64,000 nt of DNA, taken from assembly GCA_031550525.1 (NCBI GenBank), contig JAVBON010000014.1, positions 1 to 64,000 on the forward strand, in the 5' to 3' direction. Position numbers and translations under genes: made by a program. The stretch's first letter is position 1. Each line of letters opens with the position of its first letter. Positions 54,445-62,321 of the stretch are shown piece after piece. Origin of the DNA: WRHT01 sp031550525. Lineage in GTDB: Bacteria > Desulfobacterota > Desulfovibrionia > Desulfovibrionales > Desulfovibrionaceae. The notes under the pieces were generated by a model. That model saw nothing but the letters and a program-made list of their open reading frames with translations, ran no database searches and was not told where the DNA came from.

Positions 54445-54717
54445 GGCGGCAGAAATCTAACTGGCCGCACTATTTACGAGGCTGAAAAATACGCTGAATT
54501 CCGCGACGAGAAAATAATCAGAACATTCATAAAGGAGGAAGGTATAGAACAACAGTCAACATTTGTAAAAGCTCGTGGTTGGCTTAGAGAATGGTGGGCT
54601 GAGGATAAAAATAAAATTAAAGCTATAAGTCGATTTTCAAATGATGACCCCACGTTCATACATATTCTGGAAGATACCGCTGATTATGCAAAAGATATGA
54701 CAGGTTTTAAGTACTAG
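54445..54717 (+). pseudogene. Silent C-terminal cassette of the 868-aa protein
   Basis: Encodes 90 residues, the same number as the C-terminal module of the 868-aa protein (779-868). The first 36 or so are almost identical (GGRNLTGRTIYEAE, YAEFRDEK, RTFIKEEG), the rest diverges (ending YAKDMTGFKY versus YLQNQTHPKQ). The frame is open from 54364 but contains no ATG, GTG or TTG before the module, so it cannot be expressed as it stands. It ends 12 nt before the 3' end of membrane paralogue 2, copying the geometry of the full-length gene. Confidence 0.85.
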
Positions 54718-54729
54718 CATATATAAAAT

Positions 54730-55296
54730 TTATAAATAATCAATTGTCACTGACATAAATTTGTTCATCAAATGCCCAATAGCTGTAATACAAACATAAA
54801 AAATCATATTACAATTAAATAATTTAAAAAAATGTAATAAAATAAAAATAGATATACACATTAAACTTGTAAATATATCTGCTATTATTAAATCTAAAAC
54901 AGGTGCAGTTACATATCCAATAATACCTCTATTGGATATATACGTATAAATCCATTTATTTTCAAATCTAAACTGAAATTCTGCAAACATGCATAGCGCA
55001 ATTAATACCAATGACAATACTTTTGAGCACCTTGGACATTCCAGCATTGCCAATCTGATAAAAAATATTATCAAAATGAATGCAGGAAGAATAAAGCCTA
55101 TAAAATCAGCAACCATTTGTACGGTACTAGTACTAATATTGTATCTGTTCAAAATAAATACAATTAAAAAACTATTTACAACTAAGTACCATGCCCAAAA
55201 CGCCACAAAAGACACTGTACCAATCAGCAAAGCCCTCTTAAAGTCAGATAACGTCAAATCGGACACTTCCGCCCTGTTCATGAATGGGAGTTTCAT
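54730..55296 (-). CDS. Small polytopic membrane protein, paralogue 2
   Basis: 188 aa, the same length as paralogue 1. N-terminal MKLPFMNRAEVSDLTLSDFKRALLIGTVS is conserved; the C-terminal two thirds differ. Hydrophobic segments are near 22-48, 62-88, 96-112, 128-160 and 166-182. It faces the silent cassette convergently. No ribosome site; promoter placed as in the other copies. Strongly AT-rich, suggesting transfer. Family unknown; a cognate immunity protein for the cassette's product is an inference from position. Confidence 0.8.
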   Translation of the reverse strand: MKLPFMNRAEVSDLTLSDFKRALLIGTVSFVAFWAWYLVVNSFLIVFILNRYNISTSTVQMVADFIGFILPAFILIIFFIRLAMLECPRCSKVLSLVLIALCMFAEFQFRFENKWIYTYISNRGIIGYVTAPVLDLIIADIFTSLMCISIFILLHFFKLFNCNMIFYVCITAIGHLMNKFMSVTIDYL

Positions 55297-55305
55297 AGCA
55301 AACTG

Positions 55306-55334
55306 ACTATACAGCTTAGTGTAATAATTGGCAA
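55306..55334 (-). promoter_or_regulatory. Promoter of membrane paralogue 2 (leaderless type)
   Basis: Minus strand: TTGCCA (55334-55329), 17 nt, TATAGT (55311-55306); start codon at 55296. Confidence 0.75.
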
Positions 55335-55368
55335 TGTTGTTTGAAATGAGGAATAAGAAGCATCAACA

Positions 55369-55404
55369 GTAATCCGGCGGAAGCAATTTCTCCCGCCGGA
55401 TTAC
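55369..55404 (+). terminator. Hairpin of unit 2
   Basis: 12-bp stem (55369-55380 with 55393-55404), sequence family GTAATCCGGCGG, followed by ATTTAATAA. Homologous to the hairpins at 54220 and 56154. The following bases to 55539 hold no cassette and no gene. Confidence 0.7.
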
Positions 55405-55539
55405 ATTTAATAATATTCAAACTATCATAGCGTTTACTTTATAAGCTGAGATAGGCTGCTGATTCTAGTCAAATAAATAATGACTTGAAAGATAGCTCAT
55501 AAAAATATTTAAATAGAACAATTGCGCAAAAATGCGCAT

Positions 55540-56082
55540 CTAAGGAAAATTATTAATAAGTATTACAAGTAGATGTGCTATAACAACTACTAAAAGGTAA
55601 TACAGTGGACTTTTTGAAAATATTTTGAAAAATCTTAGAATAGAAAAAATAGTAAAACAGACTATACCGGCAAAATATTTTTGAAGAAAGTATTGAAAGT
55701 ACTCAATAACTGCAAGAGTGTCGAAAATGTTATATAAAAATTTGAAATAAAATAATTTTCTCAAAACAGGATAAGAAATAAAACATATAATAATAAGAAT
55801 CCAAAAAGACAACCACTGCCATCTTGTCTGTTCAACCTTTGCCATTCTGCTGAAAATAACTATGCCTGCAATTGGGGACAGTATACCTGCAAATATGTGT
55901 AATAGTACCTTCAGAGTACTAGTATCAAAATAGTATGCCAAACGGTATTTGGCAAATAAAAGTGCAAATACAAGCCAACCCCAAAAAACAGTCGAACTTG
56001 CAACAGCAATAAAAAATGGCCGTTTAAAATCGGCTGGCCTCAAATCTGGCACTTCCGCCCTGTTCATGAATTGGAGTTTCAT
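55540..56082 (-). CDS. Small polytopic membrane protein, paralogue 3
   Basis: 180 aa from the start at 56082, chosen because MKLQFMNRAEVPDLRPADFKRP aligns with the other two paralogues; a longer in-frame version would run through the promoter and the hairpin. Four to five hydrophobic segments. It is the most diverged copy, and no matching C-terminal cassette lies at its 3' end, so it may be an orphan partner. No ribosome site; leaderless-type promoter. AT-rich. Confidence 0.75.
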   Translation of the reverse strand: MKLQFMNRAEVPDLRPADFKRPFFIAVASSTVFWGWLVFALLFAKYRLAYYFDTSTLKVLLHIFAGILSPIAGIVIFSRMAKVEQTRWQWLSFWILIIICFISYPVLRKLFYFKFLYNIFDTLAVIEYFQYFLQKYFAGIVCFTIFSILRFFKIFSKSPLYYLLVVVIAHLLVILINNFP

Positions 56083-56091
56083 TATAATCGA

Positions 56092-56120
56092 GCTATACAG
56101 GCCGACATCATAATTGGCAA
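56092..56120 (-). promoter_or_regulatory. Promoter of membrane paralogue 3 (leaderless type)
   Basis: Minus strand: TTGCCA (56120-56115), 17 nt, TATAGC (56097-56092); start codon at 56082. Confidence 0.7.
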
Positions 56121-56153
56121 TGTCTACGAAATATGGAACCAAACACGGTAATA

Positions 56154-56189
56154 GTAATCCGGCGGAAGAACTGGCTTCCATCGGATTAC
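56154..56189 (+). terminator. Hairpin of unit 3 (decayed)
   Basis: Arms 56154-56168 and 56175-56189 pair with two mismatches; same family as the hairpins at 54220 and 55369, followed by TTAAAATAT. Confidence 0.6.
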
Positions 56190-56486
56190 TTAAAATATCA
56201 AAGCAAGTACACCATTTTGTATATCATATTGACCAATGTTGCGGGGTCAAGGGGGCTCAAAATTAGCACCCCTACAGTATTACTGCCTAAATAGCTCTCC
56301 AGCCAAAAACTGTTGTGTTTTTGCGATACGAGTTACACCCTTGCGGGTCTGAGCGGAGCCCAGATCTCATATATCTGGCTTCATCCTCTATGCCTTTCCA
56401 TCTATATTGCACCTGTGTTTTGCCCCCCCATACAGCAGCGGCGGGCCTAAGCCCGCCGCGTTTGTTCCATTTTTGGCAGTACAGCC
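56190..56486. repeat. Intergenic region with dispersed repeat fragments
   Basis: About 300 nt without a gene. 56239-56256 is the inverse of 31838-31855. 56340-56395 carries the CCTTGCGGG and TGGCTTCATCC blocks also seen at 44811-44895 and 62207. A 9-bp GC hairpin at 56438-56459 (loop CTAA) lies close behind glgP and may stop it. Confidence 0.55.
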
Positions 56487-59054
56487 TTAATCCACACTGG
56501 CCCAGTTAATCAGGCCGAAGTGCTGGTTGGGCAGCAGGGGGTGGCGGGGCAAGGCGCGCACGTTCATGCCATAGCGGCCAGTGTCGCCCGCGTCCAGTTC
56601 TCCCACGTAGGTTTGCCAGCCGTCGCGCATTTCTCCTTCCGGGCGCATCGGCACTATGTCGCGGCTTATAAAGCTGTTGTCCTGATTAAGTTTGCCGGCG
56701 TAAATCTCCACCTGCATATGATCGTGCGGAATGCCGGCCATGAACACCTGCACGCTCACCCGCACCCTGTCGCCCACAAAGAGCATGTCGGTATTGGTGC
56801 TCTGCACGTTGTTCATTTGCACGTTGCCCCACTTGGTAAGTATGCCCATGCGCCACTCCGAAAGCTCACGGGCGGCGGCATAGTTGTTTTTGTACAACTC
56901 AAGGTTGTTTTCAAACGAGGGCATGTAAGCCTCGTGCATATAATCCAGCACCATGCGGTTGGAACTGAACCTGGGGGCCAGCTCTATGAGGGCCTGCTTC
57001 ATGCGGGCAGTCCAGGCGCGTGGGGCCTCGTTTTTAGGCCTGTGGTAGAACTCCGGAATAATGTCGTTTTCCAGAACTTTGTACAAGGTTTGCAGTTCCA
57101 CCTGGTCCTGGTAGTCGTGGTCCTCATACTCTTCGCCCTTGCCTATGGCCCAGCCCAGGCTGTTATCCTGCTTCCACGCCTCATCCCACCAGCCGTCCAG
57201 CGTGCTGAACTGCAACACGCCGTTAATCATGGCTTTCATACCGCTGGTGCCGCAGGCCTCCAGAGGGCGGCGGGGGTTGTTAAGCCATATGTCGCAGCCA
57301 GAAATCATGTGGGAGGCGACCTCCATGTCGTAATCCTCAATAAAGACCATGCGCGAGTTGAACTCCGGCAAGCGGAAGGTATGAATTATCTCCTTCATAA
57401 GCTGCTTGCCCTCGTTGTCTTTGGGGTGGGCCTTGCCAGCGAAAATAAACTGCACAGGGCGCTCCGTATTGCCGATGATGCTCAGAAGCTCTTTTTTATC
57501 CATAAGCAGCATGTTGGCGCGCTTGTAGGTGGCGAAACGGCGGGCGAAACCGATGGTTAAAGCGCCCGGATCCAGAATCTCGTCGGCCTTTTGCACATCA
57601 GATGGTCTGGCCCCCTGCGCCAGCAACTGATTTTTATAGCGCATGCGCACAAAATCTATAAGCAAGGCACGCTGGCGCTCGTGCGCCCGCCATATTTCGT
57701 TATCAGGTATGCTGGCCGTACGCTGCCAGACCTTGGGATTACTGTTTTCCTCACGCCATGTCGGCCCCAGAAAGCGGTCGTACAAAAGGCCCATTTCCAT
57801 ACCCACCCAGGTGGGCACGTGTACCCCGTTGGTAATGGAGCCTATGGGCAAATCGTCCTCAGGGTATTTTTGCCATATTTTGTTCCACATATGGCGCGAT
57901 ACCCTGCCGTGCAGCTTGGAAACGCCGTTGTTAAAGCGCGAGAGCCGCAAAGCCAGCACGGTCATGCAAAAAGGCTCGGTATCATTATAGGGGTCTTCCC
58001 TTCCCAAGGCTAAAAACACTTTCCAGGCCAAGCCCATATCTTGCGCGTAACCGGAAAAATATTTGTACATAAGCTCCGGCGAGAAGCGGTCGTTACCGGC
58101 CGGAACCGGGGTGTGCGTGGTGAACACGCTGCCTGCCGCCGTAAGCTCCACAGCGGCTTCGTAATTAAGGCCGTCTTTTTTCATGAACGAGCGTATGCGC
58201 TCCAGCCCGGCAAAGGCCGAATGCCCTTCGTTCATATGAACAACGCGCGGCCTCAGGCCCAATATTTCCAAGGCCTTTACCCCACCTATGCCCAGCAGCA
58301 TTTCTTGCCACAAGCGCATTTCGGCATCGCCGCCGTACAGGCGGGAGGTAATAACGCGAAAATCCGGCGGGTTTTCAGATATATTGGTGTCTAGCAGATA
58401 AAGAGGCACACGCCCGACGTTGCACAGCCATATCTGCGCCGCAAGAGGCCTGCCGCCGATATCAACATGTATAACGGCAGGCTCGCCGGAAGGGGTGGTG
58501 GCGCGCCGCATGGGCATTTGCTCGAAATCGTAATCCGGGTATCTTTCCTGCTGCCAGCCGTCCGGCGTCATGTACTGCCGGAAGTAACCGTTGCGGTATG
58601 CCAGCCCTACACCTACAAGCGGCAGGTTAAGGTCGCTGGCCGATTTCAAGTGGTCGCCCGCCAAAATGCCCAACCCACCGGAGTAAATTGGCAAACATAA
58701 GGCCACGGCGAACTCCAGGCTGAAGTAAGCCACCACGGGCTGCCCCGGCTCCTGCCCTTCCAGCCTGTATTTACTTGGCGCGGCGAGGTAATCTTCCAAT
58801 ATTCTTACAATCACCTGTATGCGCTTGAGGTACGGCTCGTCGTTTACCAGTTCTTCATAACGGCTTTGGGCCACATGGTTTAAAAACCATACCGGGTTGT
58901 TATAGCTGCGGCTCCATAATTCGGCATCTATGTATGTGAACAGGTCGATCAAACCGCTGTGCCAGGCGAACAGATAGTTATGCGCAACGTGCCACAAAGG
59001 CTCTAGTTCCGCCGGAACTTTTGGAATTACATTAAAAACGCGCAATGGCTGCAT
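56487..59054 (-). CDS. glgP: Alpha-glucan phosphorylase
   Basis: Degrades glycogen or maltodextrins to glucose-1-phosphate, 855 aa. Of the shorter bacterial/archaeal type with the extended N-terminus (LWHVAHNYLFAWHSGLIDLF). YFSLEFAVALCLPIYSGGLGILAGDHLKSASDL is in the N-terminal half; the PLP lysine is Lys607 in GTSGMKAMINGV, and IFAGKAHP is near it. The start at 59054 is preferred over an ATG six codons upstream because GGAGG lies 5 nt before it. A fragment of a second copy lies at 54344-54443. Confidence 0.94.
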   Translation of the reverse strand: MQPLRVFNVIPKVPAELEPLWHVAHNYLFAWHSGLIDLFTYIDAELWSRSYNNPVWFLNHVAQSRYEELVNDEPYLKRIQVIVRILEDYLAAPSKYRLEGQEPGQPVVAYFSLEFAVALCLPIYSGGLGILAGDHLKSASDLNLPLVGVGLAYRNGYFRQYMTPDGWQQERYPDYDFEQMPMRRATTPSGEPAVIHVDIGGRPLAAQIWLCNVGRVPLYLLDTNISENPPDFRVITSRLYGGDAEMRLWQEMLLGIGGVKALEILGLRPRVVHMNEGHSAFAGLERIRSFMKKDGLNYEAAVELTAAGSVFTTHTPVPAGNDRFSPELMYKYFSGYAQDMGLAWKVFLALGREDPYNDTEPFCMTVLALRLSRFNNGVSKLHGRVSRHMWNKIWQKYPEDDLPIGSITNGVHVPTWVGMEMGLLYDRFLGPTWREENSNPKVWQRTASIPDNEIWRAHERQRALLIDFVRMRYKNQLLAQGARPSDVQKADEILDPGALTIGFARRFATYKRANMLLMDKKELLSIIGNTERPVQFIFAGKAHPKDNEGKQLMKEIIHTFRLPEFNSRMVFIEDYDMEVASHMISGCDIWLNNPRRPLEACGTSGMKAMINGVLQFSTLDGWWDEAWKQDNSLGWAIGKGEEYEDHDYQDQVELQTLYKVLENDIIPEFYHRPKNEAPRAWTARMKQALIELAPRFSSNRMVLDYMHEAYMPSFENNLELYKNNYAAARELSEWRMGILTKWGNVQMNNVQSTNTDMLFVGDRVRVSVQVFMAGIPHDHMQVEIYAGKLNQDNSFISRDIVPMRPEGEMRDGWQTYVGELDAGDTGRYGMNVRALPRHPLLPNQHFGLINWASVD

Positions 59055-59280
59055 GCTCACCTCCGGCTGCAAATCTATTAAAATAAAGTAATATTTCCAT
59101 TTATACTACACCCATAAACCCAGATATTACTCTTGCCATGCCAGACGCCCATAAAAAAGCCACAGGCCGCACAAAGTGCTTTGACTTGTCCACCGGGCTG
59201 GAGTATTTGAATTTTTCGGACATAACAAACAATAATTATTTATCAATATATACATATTTTTTTTGCTGAGCAAGGCTATT

Positions 59281-59772
59281 ATGAAATATGACACTGTACA
59301 TGCCATTGACGTAAATATCATTTTTTTTCGCAATGCTGCGCCACTATACAATTTGGCCAGCCCTGCCGGGGCAACTGCCGGTTCCGCCGGTTTTGACCTG
59401 CGTGCCGATATAGCTCAAGAGAACGGCGGAGAAATTAGCATAGCGCCAGGCGAGCGGTACATGATTAACTCCGGCATAGCCATAGAGCCGCTAAGCCCAT
59501 GCATTGCCGGGTTTATCTACTCGCGAAGCGGCCTGGGCGCGGTTACGGGACTTACCGTCGCTCAGGGTGTCGGCCTGATAGACCCCGACTACCGGGGGGA
59601 AATAAAAATAGCCCTGCTCAATACCAGCCGCGAGGCACATACGGTAAAACGGGGCGATAGAATAGCCCAGCTTGTGTTCCAGCCTTTTTACGCGGCCAAC
59701 TTCATACAGGTTGGCGAGCTTGGCGCCACCGTGCGCGGGGCGGGCGGTTTTGGGCACACAGGCAGGCAGTAA
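59281..59772 (+). CDS. dut: dUTP diphosphatase
   Basis: Trimeric dUTPase that keeps uracil out of DNA, 163 aa. Five motifs in order: AGFDLRADI (1), YSRSGLGAV (2), GVGLIDPDYRGEI (3), RGDRIAQLVF (4) and RGAGGFGHTG (5), the last with His in place of the usual Ser. The start at 59281 is preferred over an in-frame TTG at 59263 because AAGG lies 5 nt before it. The preceding 59055-59280 is an AT-rich divergent promoter region. Confidence 0.95.
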   Translation: MKYDTVHAIDVNIIFFRNAAPLYNLASPAGATAGSAGFDLRADIAQENGGEISIAPGERYMINSGIAIEPLSPCIAGFIYSRSGLGAVTGLTVAQGVGLIDPDYRGEIKIALLNTSREAHTVKRGDRIAQLVFQPFYAANFIQVGELGATVRGAGGFGHTGRQ

Positions 59773-59785
59773 CAGGGAGTTTGCC

Positions 59786-60988
59786 ATGAGTTCTTTTGAC
59801 GATATTAAAAACAGAGCCGATAAAGTATTCTGCCGCACCTATTCGCGCTACCCAGTGGGTGTTCAACGCGCTCTGGGCAGCCGCATATGGGACTTTGACG
59901 GCAAGGAATATATAGATTTGCTGGCCGGCATAGCCGTTACCTCCGTTGGGCACTGCAACCCCGAAGTGGCCGACGCAGTTTGCAAACAGGCCGCCAAGCT
60001 TGTGCACGTAAGCAACCTCTTTTATCAGGAAGAACAGGTTGTTCTGGCCGAAAAACTGGCCGCAACCTCGCATTGCAGACGCGTGTTTTTTTGTAACTCC
60101 GGCGCGGAGGCCAACGAAGCGGCCATTAAGCTGGCCCGCCGTTACTGGCAAAAGGTAAAGGGCGTTAACAAGCATGAGATAATCACCCTTACCAGTTGCT
60201 TCCATGGCCGTACTCTGGCCACAATTTCCGCCAGCGGGCAAATGCGCCTGCAGGATGGTTTCATGCCCATGCCCACGGGCTTTGCCAATGTGCAATCGGG
60301 CGATCTGGCAACCCTTGAGGCGGCCATAAAACCGGAAACGGCGGCTGTGCTGCTGGAAGTGGTGCAAGGCGAAGGTGGTGTTAATCCTCTTAAACCTGCC
60401 TATGTAAAAGGTGTGGAGGAGCTTTGCAAAAAGCGCGGCGTTCTTTTTATAGCCGACGAAGTACAAGCCGGACTTTGCCGTGCCGGCAAATGGTGGGGCT
60501 TTCAGAATTACGACGTCAAGCCGGATATTTTCACTTCGGCCAAGGCTCTGGCCAACGGCATGCCCATGGGGGCCATGCTCTGTACTGAGGAAGTATCCCA
60601 AGGCTTTGAATACGGCAGCCATGCCACCACCTTTGGCGGCAACGCCCTGTGCGCCGCAGCCTCGCTTTGCGTGCTTAACATAATGGAGCGCGACAAACTG
60701 GCCGACCGCGCGGCCTCGTTGGGCAAATGGGCCATGGAGCGCTTTAACGCCGTAAAAGCCAAGTATCCGGCCTGCATCAGCGAAGTGCGCGGCCTTGGCC
60801 TGTTCATGGGCATTGAGCTTTCATTCCCCGGCAAAGACGTCTGGCAGAAGCTCCTCAGCAAGGGCTTCATACTCAACCTCACACAGGAAAAAGTTCTGCG
60901 CCTCCTACCTGCCCTTACCATAGAACAGGGCGATCTCGAGTTGTTCGCGCAGGCCCTTGAAGCCGTGCTGTCGGAAGTGAACAAATAA
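59786..60988 (+). CDS. argD: Acetylornithine aminotransferase
   Basis: Class III PLP aminotransferase of arginine synthesis (and possibly succinyl-DAP in lysine synthesis), 400 aa. NSGAEANEAAIKLAR, the ADEVQAGLCRAGKWWG aspartate motif and the PLP lysine Lys253 in TSAKALANGMP are intact. The start at 59786 (MSSFDDIKNRAD) has GGGAG upstream; longer in-frame versions overlap dut. It follows dut by 13 nt. Confidence 0.92.
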   Translation: MSSFDDIKNRADKVFCRTYSRYPVGVQRALGSRIWDFDGKEYIDLLAGIAVTSVGHCNPEVADAVCKQAAKLVHVSNLFYQEEQVVLAEKLAATSHCRRVFFCNSGAEANEAAIKLARRYWQKVKGVNKHEIITLTSCFHGRTLATISASGQMRLQDGFMPMPTGFANVQSGDLATLEAAIKPETAAVLLEVVQGEGGVNPLKPAYVKGVEELCKKRGVLFIADEVQAGLCRAGKWWGFQNYDVKPDIFTSAKALANGMPMGAMLCTEEVSQGFEYGSHATTFGGNALCAAASLCVLNIMERDKLADRAASLGKWAMERFNAVKAKYPACISEVRGLGLFMGIELSFPGKDVWQKLLSKGFILNLTQEKVLRLLPALTIEQGDLELFAQALEAVLSEVNK

Positions 60989-61014
60989 ATCCTAGAATTG
61001 CAGGAGATAATGCT

Positions 61015-62205
61015 ATGGGTGTTTTATCTGAAAAATTTGAAGGTTTTATTGCCAATTCCTCAGTTATACGCCGCATGTTTGAGGCTGGCATAGAACTGAG
61101 AAAAAAATACGGCGCGGATAAAGTGTGCGACTTCAGCTTGGGCAACCCCGATTTGCCGCCGCCGCATCAGGTTGTGGACGGCCTGCGCGAGCTTATTGAC
61201 AAAGCAGGCCAGCCCTTTGCCTTTGGTTACATGCCCAACGCCGGTTTTGACTGGGCGCGCGATGCGCTGGCAGCGCATCTCTCCAAAGAGCAGGGCGTAA
61301 GCCTCAGCCGCGGCGACATCATGCTGAGTTGCGGGGCCGCCGGAGCCTTGAACGCCTTTTTCAAAACCGTGCTAAACCCCGGTGACGAGGTTATTTGCAT
61401 AGCCCCGTACTTTGTGGAATACGGTTTTTATGTTGATAACCACGGCGGCGTGCTGCGCCCTGTGGCCGCCAACAAACAGGATTTCAGCCTTGACCTGCCA
61501 GCCATTGAGGCGGCGGTTAACGCCAAAACCCGTGCCATAATAATAAACTCGCCCAACAACCCCACCGGGCAGATTTACAGTAGGGAAGAACTTACCAAGC
61601 TTGCCGCCATTCTGGATAAAAAATGCGCGGAGTTCGGCAGGCCCATTTTCATAGCCTCCGACGAACCCTACCGTTTTCTGGCCTACGATGGGGCCGTGGT
61701 GCCATCGGTCCTCACACTGTACAAGTATGCAGTGGTGCTTGGCTCCTTTGCCAAAAACCTCTCCCTGCCCGGCGAGCGCGTGGGCTACTTGGCCGTTGCC
61801 CCGCAAATTCCGGACAAAGACAAACTCATGGCCGGGGCAATTATGGCCAACCGCATTCTCGGCTTTGTAAACCCGCCCGTGGTGGGCCAGTACCTTATGA
61901 AGCACACCCTGGGCCATAACGTCGACCTTGGCATTTACGCCGCCCGCCGGGCGGCCATGGCCGAAGTGCTCACCAAAGCCGGGTACGAATTTATGATGCC
62001 GCGCGGCGCTTTTTACTTCTTCCCCAAAGCGCCGGGCGGCGACGACGGAGCATTTATAAAGCGCCTTACCGAAGAATTGGTGCTGGCCGTGCCCGGCTCC
62101 GGCTTTGGCGCGCCAGGCCACTTCCGCCTCGCCTTCTGCGTGAGCGAAGACGAGATCCGGCGCTCCGCCGAAGGTTTTAAACGCGCGCGTGACGCGTTTA
62201 AGTAA
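61015..62205 (+). CDS. Class I/II PLP-dependent aminotransferase
   Basis: 396-aa fold-type I aminotransferase. SLGNPDLPPPHQVVDGL at the start, INSPNNPTGQIYSREEL, ASDEPYRFLAYDG and the PLP lysine Lys247 in SFAKNLSLPGERVG. Resembles AspC/AlaT-like enzymes of COG0436; substrate not decided. AGGAG precedes the start; an ATG at 61010 is out of frame. It follows argD by 26 nt and is likely cotranscribed. Confidence 0.92.
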   Translation: MGVLSEKFEGFIANSSVIRRMFEAGIELRKKYGADKVCDFSLGNPDLPPPHQVVDGLRELIDKAGQPFAFGYMPNAGFDWARDALAAHLSKEQGVSLSRGDIMLSCGAAGALNAFFKTVLNPGDEVICIAPYFVEYGFYVDNHGGVLRPVAANKQDFSLDLPAIEAAVNAKTRAIIINSPNNPTGQIYSREELTKLAAILDKKCAEFGRPIFIASDEPYRFLAYDGAVVPSVLTLYKYAVVLGSFAKNLSLPGERVGYLAVAPQIPDKDKLMAGAIMANRILGFVNPPVVGQYLMKHTLGHNVDLGIYAARRAAMAEVLTKAGYEFMMPRGAFYFFPKAPGGDDGAFIKRLTEELVLAVPGSGFGAPGHFRLAFCVSEDEIRRSAEGFKRARDAFK

Positions 62206-62252
62206 ATCTGGCTTCATCCTCAATAAGCGCAACAACTATAAAATAGTATGGG

Positions 62253-62306
62253 GGGGAAGAAAACCATGATGGTTTTCTTCCCCTTCCCTCTGGCCCGGCC
62301 AGAGGG
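62253..62306. other. Two adjacent hairpins before the DUF401 gene
   Basis: First stem 62253-62267 with 62269-62283 (15 bp, effectively closed around CATGATG), immediately followed by a palindrome 62286-62295 with 62297-62306. Together they may end the aminotransferase transcript or form the leader of the next gene, whose ATG is 15 nt further. Confidence 0.6.
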
Positions 62307-62321
62307 GTATAGGACTACGTC

